This document shows, in pieces, positions 6,694-15,212 of a stretch of DNA of 23,536 nt. The stretch comes from a virus: positions 1 to 23,536 of IMG/VR virus record IMGVR_UViG_3300044620_001324, one strand, 5' to 3'. Position numbers and translations under genes: made by a program. Positions within the stretch are counted from its first letter, which is position 1; the number at the start of each line of letters is the position of its first letter. The notes beneath the pieces are model-generated. The model saw only the letters and a list, made by a program, of their open reading frames with translations. It ran no database searches and was not told the origin of the DNA.

Positions 6694-8661
6694 TTAGTTG
6701 GTGGAGACGCAGAACGACTTCGCGTGACGGAGCGCGACGCTCGTGAGTTGCTGCATGACGATGCGAACCTGACCCTGGAGCGAGAGCGAGTAGGGATCAA
6801 CGATGATTTCCTGTCCTGCCCAGTCGCCGATGATGAGGTCGGCCCAGTTGCCGAAGAACACCGTGCCGGCGCTGGTGATTTGTAGCGTGGCGTCGGCGGG
6901 GTAGCCGTTCACCATACCGCCCTTCCAGACCGGGTTCGCGTTCGACGCGGAGATTTCAGCGGTTGCCTTTGTGCCGGCGCGGACGGTAGGAGTGGTGAGG
7001 TAGCCGAGGCTTCCCACATCCGCGTTGTTGTTCGCGACGTTCAACTCGAAGCGGAGAGCTTCGGCGTAGGTCATCGTGCCGGCGTTAGCCAGCGTGACGG
7101 AAGTGGAGAGGCCGGACGTGTTGTAGATGCCGAGCGGTTCGCCGGCACTACCTGCGCCGACGAGTGCGGCCTTATCCTTGGCGAGCGCCAGAACCTTCAT
7201 CAGATCCTCGCGGACGAAGTTCTCGATGTCGGGGTTGTCGGTCTGCGCGAGAAGCTGGAGCGTGAAGGCGGTGGCGGCACCGAGGCGCTGAGGCGTGAGC
7301 GCAACCTGCCCAACCGTCTGGTCGGTGGCCGTAATGGTGCCATTCTCCGGGAGCCAGTAAGCGGTCGCGCCGCCAGTCTGCGCCGGAATAGCGAGATTAC
7401 CGACGAGGCCAGAGAGGGTGCGGGCACCCATCTTCACGACCTTCATCTGGTTGCGGTAAAGCTCGATCATGCTCTGTCCCTGCGGGCCAGCCTGAACGAG
7501 CGCGCCGGCTCCGGTGAAGACGTTAGTGGAGAGCGCGCGGTGGGCCATCACATCGTTCGGCACAAAGAATCCGCCATTGGACTCGCGGCCAAGCTGCTTG
7601 GTGGTGGCGTCGTGCATCTCGCGCTCCAGACCTTCCCACTTCTTGCGGTTGAACTGGCCGAGGGCACCGTTCATCGCGCGGATGAGCGAATACTTGCTGA
7701 TGTCACGCTGACTCGCGCCGATGTCTGGCGAGGTCGTGATTGGCTTGAGTTCGGGAAGCTCGGAGCGCATCAACTCACCTTGGAAGTCCTCGACGCGCTT
7801 GCCTTCGGCGATCATCCGCGCAGAGATAGCGTGGATTGCGGACGGATCAACCTTGCGGCCAAACACACCCTTTTCGCAGATGTGCTTTTCAAGATCCTGC
7901 ACCTCGGCGATGCGCTTCCGCTCGACCTTGATGGCGTCCTCGCGCTCGGCGACGACATTGACTTTCGGGGTTTCGATGACGGGCGGTGCGGGAGTTTCTG
8001 GTGCCATATGTTTTGGTGTTGAAGTGTTTTTGGGTGCCGCAGTTTGTGCGGTGATGTGCTTTTGCGCTACGTTTGCGTTGCTGTCAATATCTTTTTGACG
8101 GGAAATGCTAATGCTGCGAAAAAGCATTCCAGCGGGCTTGTCGCCGCGCCCCACTCCGACAGTGATATCAGCGGGAACGGGTGCAAGGCTAGCCTCGTGC
8201 GGAGCCCACTTGAATTTGTAAATGGGGCAGCCATCTTTTGCGCCGATGCACTCTCCGTCATCGGTGATGCGATAGCCAACGCTCGTATTGCGTAGAGCGC
8301 CGCTTTTGGCGTCTGCTTGCATGTCCTTCGCAAACTGGCTTGATCCCCACTTGATTCCTCCGACGGTGATTTTTTTGCCATCGTTGGCATAGCTGGTAGC
8401 CGTCCCGAGCGGTTGGTTCGCATTGTGATTGAAAAGGATCGGCAACCCGGCCTTGAGGCGCGAATCGTCGCAGCCGCCAACTGCGTGATCAAGCACCTCG
8501 TAGTAGTCCTCGTCATTGGCGTAATCGTAACGCTTGTATGGCGTGTCGCTGGAAATGCTCATGGACATTTCGTCTCCGTCCGGCTCTCCGTCTGCGTGCG
8601 CGCGAACTTCGATTGTGGCGGAGCGGAAAAGCTGCTCGGGGATTTCGATTTGTTTTTTCAT
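6694..8661 (-). CDS. Prohead protease-major capsid protein fusion (HK97 type)
   Basis: One 655-residue polypeptide carries two head functions. Residues about 1-185 are a U35-type prohead serine protease: LPILFNHNANQPLG gives catalytic His79, GALRNTSVGY gives Ser127, and WAPHEASLAPVPAD follows as usual. Residues about 190-320 are Pro/Thr-rich then charged and helical (VERKRIAEVQDLEKHICEKG), the expected scaffold or delta domain. From about 355 the HK97-fold capsid begins (GGFFVPNDVMAHRAL, GATAYWLPENG, DKAALVGAGSAGEPLGIYN). The protease should cut off itself and the scaffold during maturation. In HK97 the protease and capsid are separate genes. The start is coupled to a 35-residue upstream gene (ATGA). 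Confidence 0.93.
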   Translation of the reverse strand: MKKQIEIPEQLFRSATIEVRAHADGEPDGDEMSMSISSDTPYKRYDYANDEDYYEVLDHAVGGCDDSRLKAGLPILFNHNANQPLGTATSYANDGKKITVGGIKWGSSQFAKDMQADAKSGALRNTSVGYRITDDGECIGAKDGCPIYKFKWAPHEASLAPVPADITVGVGRGDKPAGMLFRSISISRQKDIDSNANVAQKHITAQTAAPKNTSTPKHMAPETPAPPVIETPKVNVVAEREDAIKVERKRIAEVQDLEKHICEKGVFGRKVDPSAIHAISARMIAEGKRVEDFQGELMRSELPELKPITTSPDIGASQRDISKYSLIRAMNGALGQFNRKKWEGLEREMHDATTKQLGRESNGGFFVPNDVMAHRALSTNVFTGAGALVQAGPQGQSMIELYRNQMKVVKMGARTLSGLVGNLAIPAQTGGATAYWLPENGTITATDQTVGQVALTPQRLGAATAFTLQLLAQTDNPDIENFVREDLMKVLALAKDKAALVGAGSAGEPLGIYNTSGLSTSVTLANAGTMTYAEALRFELNVANNNADVGSLGYLTTPTVRAGTKATAEISASNANPVWKGGMVNGYPADATLQITSAGTVFFGNWADLIIGDWAGQEIIVDPYSLSLQGQVRIVMQQLTSVALRHAKSFCVSTN

Positions 8662-8765
8662 CGGATGAATAATTCTTGCGGGTCTCGTTGTTCGATCTGA
8701 ATTGACAGCGGCTTGCGCTGCTTTTTCTTTGGCTTCTTGGATGGGCCTGGTTTGGATTTGCTCAT
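8658..8765 (-). CDS. 35-residue basic peptide between portal and capsid genes
   Basis: A short frame, MSKSKPGPSKKPKKKQRKPL at its N-terminus, fits exactly between portal and capsid genes. Its ATG overlaps the portal stop (ATGA at 8762-8765) and its TGA overlaps the capsid start (ATGA at 8658-8661). Double coupling is strong evidence that it is translated. The first 20 residues carry about nine Lys/Arg, and the rest is acidic and hydrophobic (QIEQRDPQELFIR). The role is unknown; it could bind DNA or assist head assembly, or mainly carry ribosomes onto the capsid start. Confidence 0.6.
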   Translation of the reverse strand: MSKSKPGPSKKPKKKQRKPLSIQIEQRDPQELFIR

Positions 8766-10726
8766 GGGATAAGTTTCACACGCTTGGATTTTGTCATGTG
8801 ATTTTTCTTAACGGGGGCCGGAGGCTCAACCTCGTCCGGTTCGTCTGGAGGTTCGTGAGCTTCAAGCTTAGAGGTAATTGCGGTAATTTCGCTCTCGGTC
8901 ATCAGCGGGAATGCGGCGGAAATAAGCGCGGCGGCGGTGGCGATTCCGATCTCGCCGAGCGTCACTTTGTTGATGATGGAGAGAAGCCCTTCGATCTGTG
9001 CGCCGTTCAGTCCTGTGCCTTGGATGCTGGCGTTCTGAGCGGCTTCGGCTCCGTCTTCGCTGGACTGACCGAATAATCCTGCGTTCATCTCGACCGTCTT
9101 GCTCGTTGCGATACCGAACGCTTCCTTCATCATGTTGGCCTCGGCCTGCTCGAAAAGCATCGTCTCGAAGTCCACGCCGTATTGGTCGCATTCGTGCTGG
9201 TCGCTGCTGAAATGATTCGCGATGCGCAGCGCGGCGGCGGTCACTTCCTTCACCTCGTCAACCTGAGGCGTGCGCGGGCCTTGGAAGTGCGGGGCGTTGA
9301 ACTTGTCGAACTTCGCCAGCGGCAACGGAATTTGTCCGGTCATCAAAGCCATCTCAAGCCACGCCTCAAAAATTGGGATCTCGGCGTCGTCGATGTCAAA
9401 CCGCTGAATCATGTAGGTCATCGAATCCGTAGCGAGGCGCTGAAGTCTGCCGGCGCTGAAGTTGATCGCCTCGTAGTCGTTCGCTAATTCACTGTATGCG
9501 GCACCTGGCATTCCAGCTGCTTGCTCGCGCAGCATCGCCTTGCGGAAGTTTTCAAAGTTTCCATTCGGATGCTTCGGGTCCGACTCCGTGTATTCCACGC
9601 CCCAAGGCAGTCCGACGATGCTTCCCGGCGTGAGTTCCTGACGCGGGACACCAGTTCGAGGGTCAACGTCTGTCGGGACGCCACCCTCCGGGACGACGGT
9701 TGAGGATAGCCACCCAACCTTGCAAGCCTGCGCGCGGGCGGCGATGACCTCGGCGATGGCATACTGGCTGAGTTGCCGCGCAACAGGGATGCAGGACGCC
9801 ACCCACGGAGCGGGGCGCGTGCTCTCGGCATCAACCGGGCGCGCGTAGTGGACGATCTCGCTGGCGGGAATTTCGTCGTGCAGTGCGCCTCCGTAGAAGT
9901 TGAACGCTCCAGGGACGCTGAATTGCCAGTCCTTCGGTTGGCGTTTGATGAAAAAGTAGCTGACCGGCTCACCAAGTCCCCACGAGTTCATCTTGTAGCG
10001 GATGCCCATGCGGACTTCATCGCCGTTTGGCATCGTGTCGTTGTAGAAGCGATCTACCCACTCGGCGTTGATCAGCTGTAGCGAGAAACCAAATTTGTTG
10101 ACGTTCTTTCCGCGCACGAGACGGATGAAAAAGTCGCCGTCGCGGATGGCGCTCCAAAGGCGAAGTTGCCGGATCTGCGCGTAGGTGCGGGATTTTCGAA
10201 CGTCGCAGTATTCCGCGCGCTGCCATTCCTTCCACTTGGCCTCGATGAGTTGATTGGCGTAAATGTCAGGGTCGCCAACCTTGATCACTGTCTGTCGTGA
10301 ACCGTTCATTCCGAGATCACGAAGCAGCGCGAACGGCTTGTGTTCACGGCCCTCTTTTTCAGCCTGATAGCGAAGCACTCGATTGCGTCGATTTTCGTAG
10401 GCGCGCAGCGCGGCTTTCTCGTCTGGAGTGTAGATCACTCGGTCCTCGCGTTCCTTTGCCTTCATGCGTAGCATCGTTCCAGCCTCGCCGAACACGCTAC
10501 CCCAGATGAGTTCGCGATACCTGACAAACGTGGGATTCGATTGCGCAAGCGATCGGGTGCGCGACGTGAGCAAATATGCGTTCATCCACACAGCCGCATC
10601 CTCGGATTGCGCCACGTTCACCCAATCGGAATTGGTGCCGCCAAGCGCAACGGATTCGCGGTAGTTGCGCTGGCCTTCCGCGCCTTTTTTTCCAAACAAC
10701 CCTCGAATGTATTTGAACGGATTCAC
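8762..10726 (-). CDS. Portal protein, lambda gpB family
   Basis: This is a 654-residue portal of the lambda type, the dodecameric ring through which DNA enters and leaves the head. Seen: NAYLLTSRTRSLAQSNPTFV near the N-terminus, the long wing region (WSAIRDGDFFIRLV, PASEIVHYARPVDAESTRP), and GMPGAAYSELANDYEAINFS (about residues 410-430), a hallmark of the family. The C-terminus is Glu/Pro-rich then Lys-rich. I choose the GTG at 10726 (MNPFKYIRGLFGKK), because it overlaps the gpW-like gene stop as GTGA. A GTG at 10759 would add 11 residues. In lambda the protease gene follows the portal, but here an HK97-type fusion does. Confidence 0.93.
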   Translation of the reverse strand: MNPFKYIRGLFGKKGAEGQRNYRESVALGGTNSDWVNVAQSEDAAVWMNAYLLTSRTRSLAQSNPTFVRYRELIWGSVFGEAGTMLRMKAKEREDRVIYTPDEKAALRAYENRRNRVLRYQAEKEGREHKPFALLRDLGMNGSRQTVIKVGDPDIYANQLIEAKWKEWQRAEYCDVRKSRTYAQIRQLRLWSAIRDGDFFIRLVRGKNVNKFGFSLQLINAEWVDRFYNDTMPNGDEVRMGIRYKMNSWGLGEPVSYFFIKRQPKDWQFSVPGAFNFYGGALHDEIPASEIVHYARPVDAESTRPAPWVASCIPVARQLSQYAIAEVIAARAQACKVGWLSSTVVPEGGVPTDVDPRTGVPRQELTPGSIVGLPWGVEYTESDPKHPNGNFENFRKAMLREQAAGMPGAAYSELANDYEAINFSAGRLQRLATDSMTYMIQRFDIDDAEIPIFEAWLEMALMTGQIPLPLAKFDKFNAPHFQGPRTPQVDEVKEVTAAALRIANHFSSDQHECDQYGVDFETMLFEQAEANMMKEAFGIATSKTVEMNAGLFGQSSEDGAEAAQNASIQGTGLNGAQIEGLLSIINKVTLGEIGIATAAALISAAFPLMTESEITAITSKLEAHEPPDEPDEVEPPAPVKKNHMTKSKRVKLIP

Positions 10727-11322
10727 GACTGGTAAGGGTTGATGTAAGGAGCCGGCCACGCTGGCGGAAAGTAGGCATCAACGCGCCCCCCTGTTCGCTC
10801 GCCGCGCTGTGCCTTGAGTGCCTGCTGTTCGCGAATGACGGCGGCCTGATAATACACAAGCTGCTTCTGGTATTCAGACACCCCGGCGCGCTCAAACTTC
10901 TGGCCGTTGAAATCTACCACGCGCTTGTCAGTCGCGTTGAATGAAGCGAGAACGGTTTGCAGGAGAGTGACTTGCGCCTCAGAGAAACTTGGTGTGCGGG
11001 CCACTGAAAGATTCGGAAGAATCGTGATCAATCCCGTCTCCGCTGTAGTGCGCTGCGATGACGACGTGACGTAAATCGCATACTGATACTCGCCAGTGCC
11101 AGCCACCCCGAGGGCTGCCGTGGCAGCACTAGTGAGCGTGAAAAGGAAGTCATTACCGCTTGTGGTCGCGGCGGTGCTCGACGGCGTTCCCGTGCCCTTA
11201 ACGAGCACGAGCGCAGCCGTCCATGCGGAGTTTGGATACCCGGCGTAGCTCACCGTAAAGTGAACTTCGTTGCCAGCCTCGATGCTGACTGGAACGCCTT
11301 GCGTTGTCGTGACTGCGGCCAT
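10723..11322 (-). CDS. gpW-like head-tail joining protein with N-terminal beta domain
   Basis: The 199-residue product has two parts. Residues 1-110 (MAAVTTTQGVPVSIEAGNEV, then GYPNSAWTAALVLVKGTGT) form a beta-rich domain seen as a separate short protein near portal genes of other phages. Residues about 112-199 resemble lambda gpW: a helix, then KRVVDFNGQKFERAGVSEYQKQL, corresponding to the gpW beta-hairpin and second helix. gpW sits between terminase and portal in lambda, exactly as here, and closes the portal. The ATG at 11322 matches the usual domain start. A GTG at 11388 that overlaps the terminase stop is an alternative. The fold assignment is by eye. Confidence 0.75.
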   Translation of the reverse strand: MAAVTTTQGVPVSIEAGNEVHFTVSYAGYPNSAWTAALVLVKGTGTPSSTAATTSGNDFLFTLTSAATAALGVAGTGEYQYAIYVTSSSQRTTAETGLITILPNLSVARTPSFSEAQVTLLQTVLASFNATDKRVVDFNGQKFERAGVSEYQKQLVYYQAAVIREQQALKAQRGERTGGRVDAYFPPAWPAPYINPYQS

Positions 11323-11380
11323 TGTTGGCGCTGCGTATAACCGCACCGCGCCGGGGTTGCAAGCGTAAAACTGAGGGCGG

Positions 11381-13402
11381 TCACACACTCCATCCGCGAC
11401 CACCTCCGAACCCGCCACCCACGACGACCGCAGACGTGACAGGCGCAACCGGCTTCGGCGCAGCGCCTTCGTTCTTTGAGGCGCGCGCTTCCTCGGCAAG
11501 CTGACGCTCGATGGTGTCCCAGTCCCACCCGCCCATGTCCTTGTTGCGGCGGAAGGCGGCGAGGTTTCCCACAAGCAAATCAAGAGCCTCGTTTCGGTTT
11601 CCGTCCGGGTTTTTGAATGTCTCCACGTTTTTTCCGTTCACGATTTTCCAAACCGAAAACTCGCTGACGACCTGACGGATAAACTCGTCCGAGTAGCACT
11701 TTCCGAAATGAATGAAGCCAGGGAGTGATTTTTCCTTGCCGCTGTGCCAGCGCAGCCGCTCGTAAATCAGCGACTTTGCGCACCATGTTCCGATGATAAT
11801 TCCTTTCGCGTTTCCCTTCACGGTGCCCCACTTGTTATGCACGACGCTCTGCCACTGCGGAGCGCCTTTACTGATGCGGATTTTTCCAGATACCCCAGGG
11901 ACGTGCACGCGCTGCAATCGCTGGAGTGTCGCCAAAACCGGATCGACCCGCCACCCGCCGTCAACTGTAGCCATGTGAAGCTTGAGATTTGCGCCGCTTT
12001 CGTGCGGGAACGTCTTGCGGAGATGCTGCGTCCACTCATCCCAAACTTCCGTTCGGTTCGTGTCGCCAAACAAAACGTAGTGACCGCACCCCCAACTTTC
12101 CTCGTCGCGCGCCCACGCCCGCCATTCCACTTCGAGCCGGTCAGCGTGCAAGTCGGTCATGCTCGTAAGCACAAGCGCACGAGCAGGGAGAACTACCTTC
12201 TCGTGCGTGGCGTAGTCCTCGCGCCCGTCGAGAATTGGCTGGTATGCCGGCGGAGGGATTTTTTCCGAGTCTGGATTCCAAAGCTCGGCCCGCATTTCGT
12301 TCACCCATACCTTCTTCACCTCAGATGAAGCGGCCATCGCGGATTCGTTTTCGGAAAATAACTGATGAAGCTTGGTTTTGTACCCCTTGCCTTTTGGGAA
12401 AAGCGAGTTGGCTCCGTTGATCCAGTAGCCACGCACCCCGTTAAACGGTGCGGTGGGGAGCCATTGTCCGCCGTCCACCATGCGCCGCCACTGCTTCTCG
12501 TCGTGGTCGGAGTCGCAGGATTCGCAAAAGTAAAAATGCAGCGTGCCGCTTTTCTTTGTGACGGCTTTGATCTGCTCGAACTTGAGCCACTGCCCAACCC
12601 CGCACTTGCGACATGGGCAGAACCATTTTCGCTGGTCGCTGGAGTCATACCACTTTTCGATGTTGCTGCGGTAGATTTTCTTTCCGGTCTCGTCTATCTC
12701 GGCAGTGAATGTTCCGGTGCTCTCCACGATCTTGACGGCCTCGAAGCCCTCAGTGCGTCCAAACAGCTTGGCGATTGGGTCGCCCTCACCCTGACTGCTG
12801 ACGGGATAGGCGTCAACCTCGTGAGCCATGACGATCTTCGCCGCCATGCCGCGCGTCTTGCTCTTGCTGCCTGCGTTGATGATGTAGATGGAGCCGCCGT
12901 GGAACCGCTTGTATTCGATGGTGCGGCCAGTGTCCCGGCTGCGGCGCTCCACGAACACCCTAGTTAGCGCCGGGGTGGCTTCGATCATCGGCTCGATCAC
13001 GTCACGCGAAAAGCGGTCGCTGCTGTCCTCCACGGGCCACATGCTGATGATGTTGCCGGGGTCGTCTGTGACGGTGCGCCCGATGATATTGCCGCACACG
13101 CCCTCGGTCTTGCCGCTGCGCCTAGCCATCCACAGGACAATCGTGTTCACCGTCAAATCGTCGGCGGCGTCCATTGGCTCCACGCACCACGGCATGACGG
13201 CGTGCCGATACGGGATGTCCTCGCCGTGCGTCAACGGAGATTGGCCGGCTGCGATGCGCCTTTCTTCCACGGCCCACTCGCTCGGCTTGCGTTTTTCTCG
13301 GAGTTTCCAGCCTGACCATAGCGCGTAAAAGTCGCGCCGGGTCTGCTCACGTATCCGCCTGAACTCCGGGTGCTGGATCGGTTTTTTCGTCGTCTGGCTC
13401 AT
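11381..13402 (-). CDS. Terminase large subunit, GpA family
   Basis: The 673-residue DNA packaging motor and cos-cutting nuclease of the lambda gpA type. The N-terminal ATPase has a divergent Walker A, WMARRSGKTE (91-100), followed by SMWPVEDSSDRFSRDVIEPM and the Walker B-like AAKIVMAHEVDAY. A zinc-binding insert follows (CPCRKCG and CESCD near 275-320). The nuclease half contains LTSMTDLHADRLEVEWRAWA, equivalent to the first catalytic Asp strand, and FGDTNRTEVWDEW. The C-terminus is Gly-rich. GpA-type enzymes usually act at cos ends. The start overlaps the small subunit gene by 56 bp. Confidence 0.95.
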   Translation of the reverse strand: MSQTTKKPIQHPEFRRIREQTRRDFYALWSGWKLREKRKPSEWAVEERRIAAGQSPLTHGEDIPYRHAVMPWCVEPMDAADDLTVNTIVLWMARRSGKTEGVCGNIIGRTVTDDPGNIISMWPVEDSSDRFSRDVIEPMIEATPALTRVFVERRSRDTGRTIEYKRFHGGSIYIINAGSKSKTRGMAAKIVMAHEVDAYPVSSQGEGDPIAKLFGRTEGFEAVKIVESTGTFTAEIDETGKKIYRSNIEKWYDSSDQRKWFCPCRKCGVGQWLKFEQIKAVTKKSGTLHFYFCESCDSDHDEKQWRRMVDGGQWLPTAPFNGVRGYWINGANSLFPKGKGYKTKLHQLFSENESAMAASSEVKKVWVNEMRAELWNPDSEKIPPPAYQPILDGREDYATHEKVVLPARALVLTSMTDLHADRLEVEWRAWARDEESWGCGHYVLFGDTNRTEVWDEWTQHLRKTFPHESGANLKLHMATVDGGWRVDPVLATLQRLQRVHVPGVSGKIRISKGAPQWQSVVHNKWGTVKGNAKGIIIGTWCAKSLIYERLRWHSGKEKSLPGFIHFGKCYSDEFIRQVVSEFSVWKIVNGKNVETFKNPDGNRNEALDLLVGNLAAFRRNKDMGGWDWDTIERQLAEEARASKNEGAAPKPVAPVTSAVVVGGGFGGGRGWSV

Positions 13403-13814
13403 TCGTTTTCTCTGGCTTTAGGTCCGGCAGCTTCACACCGCGAAGCTCTGCCATGACGGATTCTTTCTGCGCCTTGCTCAAAGTTTTAAGTCTTGAGATT
13501 CTGCTGACTCCGTGCGCGATAGCGTCGGCGAAGTCGTTCAGATAGTCGTCCCGGTAGCAGAGCGTGCCGTCCATCTTTGCGCTTTCCATCTCGGCGATGT
13601 CGGCCTCGGCTTTGAGTTTGCGCGACTTGTCCTCCTTGGCGGTGACTGAGTGGCGGTCGCGCAGATGGCGGATGTAAAGCGTGTTGCACTTAATCGCCTG
13701 CCATACGGCGTTTTCCGGTTTCGGGATGACGCCCTGACGCGCGAGCACATAGAGGTGCTCGCGCGTCACGTCGAGAAGTTGGGCGGTGCGGTCGGCGTTC
13801 CAGAGTTCTGCCAT
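13347..13814 (-). CDS. Terminase small subunit, Nu1-like
   Basis: A 155-residue protein beginning MAELWNADRTAQLLDVTREH. Its first 55 residues form a winged-helix DNA-binding domain (RTAQLLDVTREHLYVLARQG), as in lambda Nu1, which recognises the cos region. The middle (KSRKLKAEADIAEMESAKMD) is a coiled helix that binds the large subunit, and the tail is Asp/Glu/Lys-rich. I choose the ATG at 13814, one base after the radical SAM stop, over an in-frame ATG at 13862 that would add a Ser/Arg-rich segment encoded inside the upstream gene. Confidence 0.88.
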   Translation of the reverse strand: MAELWNADRTAQLLDVTREHLYVLARQGVIPKPENAVWQAIKCNTLYIRHLRDRHSVTAKEDKSRKLKAEADIAEMESAKMDGTLCYRDDYLNDFADAIAHGVSRISRLKTLSKAQKESVMAELRGVKLPDLKPEKTNEPDDEKTDPAPGVQADT

Positions 13815-13815
13815 A

Positions 13816-14886
13816 TCAGAGAAGGATCGCGCCGATGTTCTCGCGGGCTTTCCACCACTCACGATTGCTGGCGTTCACGTATTGCAGGAACCGGAACTTG
13901 CCGGGAGCGTAGCCGGCATTTACGTGCGCCTCGAAGGTGGCGCGAGCGTATGCCTCCCACTTGGCTGAATCGCCGGAGACGGCCAGCAGTGCGTCGGCGT
14001 TGTCAGCGAACCCGCCACCCCGCAGCGCGTCCACCGTGCGCGTCATGGACTCCCCTCGGACGTTGATGACCTCCCCCCACACATGCTCGCACTTGTCGGG
14101 ACGGATGGCATCCCTCATCTCGCGGGCCATGCCGGAATAGTCGTCACCGGCCTGCGGCAGTGACGGGCACAACATGCCGTAGGTGCGACAGCCGGCGTCC
14201 TGGAGTTTATGGAGCGAGGCGATGCGTTTCGAGACAAGCGGCGTGCCGGCCTCGAACGCTTTAGCGAGAGGGTCGTTGAGCGTCCCTGTGGAAACGCCGT
14301 AGATGACCCGCAGGGCGGGTTTCAGCTTGCCGGCGACGGGATGGGCGTCGAGACCTTCGGCGACCTGTGGCAGCAACGTGGATTTCGATAGCAGCCGGAT
14401 GTCCCACCGCGTGAGTTGCAGGATGAGCGCGCACGCTTCCACGGTCTCGCGGACCAGTTCCATGTTCGCCGCCACGTCCACGGACGGGCTGGCGTAGATG
14501 ACTCGCCCCTGTTGCTCGGGGCCGTTAAACTTTGGCGAGCCGTTGCGGTCGGTGAGTTGCTGACGCATGATGCCGAGTGCGTTGAGCCGTCGCACCACGA
14601 TGTCCTCGTGAGCGCCATCGGCACCGTGCTGAGACAGCCAAGGCACCAGCTTGCGCATCATGTCGGGCACGTAGCAGAAGGAGCACGAATAGGCGCACGC
14701 CATGCCAGTGCTGAACGTGGGGCCGTCGCATAGCAGCTTGTGAGAAAAGCCGCTGTCGAAGTTGATCACGGTTTTCGATGGGACGCTGAAAACGGGCTTG
14801 CCGTTCATGGTTTCGCGGCCACCACGGGCGGGCGCGGGTTTCGCGGAACTGAAAAGCTCCGGCTGAGTGGTTGCGTTCTTAGTCAT
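13816..14886 (-). CDS. Radical SAM protein, spore photoproduct lyase/Rv2578c-like
   Basis: A 356-residue radical SAM enzyme. The CX3CX2C cluster that binds the 4Fe-4S iron-sulfur centre is ACAYSCSFCYVPDM, with Cys64, Cys68 and Cys71. The rest follows the SplB/Rv2578c pattern: VIYASPSVDVAANMELVRE, WDIRLLSKSTLL, VSTGTLNDPLAKAFEAGTPL, RIASLHKLQDAGCRTYG. Known relatives include the spore photoproduct lyase that repairs thymine dimers, but most members have no known reaction. The ATG at 14886 lies right after an A/C-rich leader (ACAACCACACAAACACAAA) inside the 3' end of the HTH gene. It is one base upstream of the terminase small subunit, an unusual place for such an enzyme. Confidence 0.85.
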   Translation of the reverse strand: MTKNATTQPELFSSAKPAPARGGRETMNGKPVFSVPSKTVINFDSGFSHKLLCDGPTFSTGMACAYSCSFCYVPDMMRKLVPWLSQHGADGAHEDIVVRRLNALGIMRQQLTDRNGSPKFNGPEQQGRVIYASPSVDVAANMELVRETVEACALILQLTRWDIRLLSKSTLLPQVAEGLDAHPVAGKLKPALRVIYGVSTGTLNDPLAKAFEAGTPLVSKRIASLHKLQDAGCRTYGMLCPSLPQAGDDYSGMAREMRDAIRPDKCEHVWGEVINVRGESMTRTVDALRGGGFADNADALLAVSGDSAKWEAYARATFEAHVNAGYAPGKFRFLQYVNASNREWWKARENIGAILL

Positions 14887-15151
14887 TTTGTGTTTGTGTG
14901 GTTGTGCCGCCCCCTGTTGAAGCAGGTGTGCCCGTCTGGGTTTTGTCATTCTCCCGCCGGGCCGGGCGGCTTTTCTTTACGGGCTGAATGATGATTTGCA
15001 GGAGCGCGCGGAGCGCGAGCCCCCTCGGAGTGTTGCGACCGCATTCCCAATTCTGAAGCGTGTCGATAGGCACCCCGATGCGGAGCGCTGCTTCGGCCTG
15101 CGTGAACTTGTGGATCGCGCGGTAGGTTTTCAGGTCGGAAATAAGGTTCAT
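14879..15151 (-). CDS. XRE-family HTH regulator, first gene of the late operon
   Basis: The 90-residue product starts MNLISDLKTYRAIHKFTQAE. A helix-turn-helix occupies residues 16-40 (FTQAEAALRIGVPIDTLQNW and CGRNTPRG), as in small XRE-type regulators. The C-terminal tail is low complexity (STGGGTTTQTQND); its codons double as the A/C-rich leader of the next gene. I choose the ATG at 15151 rather than the longer frame from 15292, because a palindromic operator ends three bases before it. Binding there would make the gene autoregulated. It heads the packaging and head operon and is the best candidate to bind the same palindrome at two other promoters. Confidence 0.82.
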   Translation of the reverse strand: MNLISDLKTYRAIHKFTQAEAALRIGVPIDTLQNWECGRNTPRGLALRALLQIIIQPVKKSRPARRENDKTQTGTPASTGGGTTTQTQND

Positions 15152-15154
15152 GGT

Positions 15155-15192
15155 TACGCGGGAAGCGTAGCCGTTTTTCGGGTGTGACGCAA
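15155..15192 (-). promoter_or_regulatory. Operator (third copy) and possible promoter of the HTH gene
   Basis: The palindrome TACGCGGGAAGCGTA (15155-15169, plus strand) ends three bases before the HTH start codon. Its perfect 5-bp arms and Gly/Ala spacing match the two other operators, in inverted orientation. A weak -35 TTGCGT (15192-15187) and -10 TACGCT (15169-15164) with a 17-bp spacer would put the operator over the -10. The hexamers are poor, so the promoter is less sure than the operator. Confidence 0.55.
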
Positions 15193-15212
15193 GGCATTTG
15201 TTGGGCGAGTTT

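Noticed and set aside
10727-10759. GTG at 10759 as portal start
   Set aside because: The GTG at 10726 makes a GTGA overlap like other junctions in this operon; the extra 11 residues are encoded inside the gpW-like gene.
11323-11388. GTG at 11388 as start of the gpW-like gene
   Set aside because: It would overlap the terminase stop, which is possible, but the beta domain as known elsewhere begins near the ATG at 11322. Not excluded.
13815-13862. Upstream ATG at 13862 for the small terminase
   Set aside because: It adds 16 residues inside the radical SAM gene; the winged-helix domain begins right after the ATG at 13814, one base past the upstream stop.
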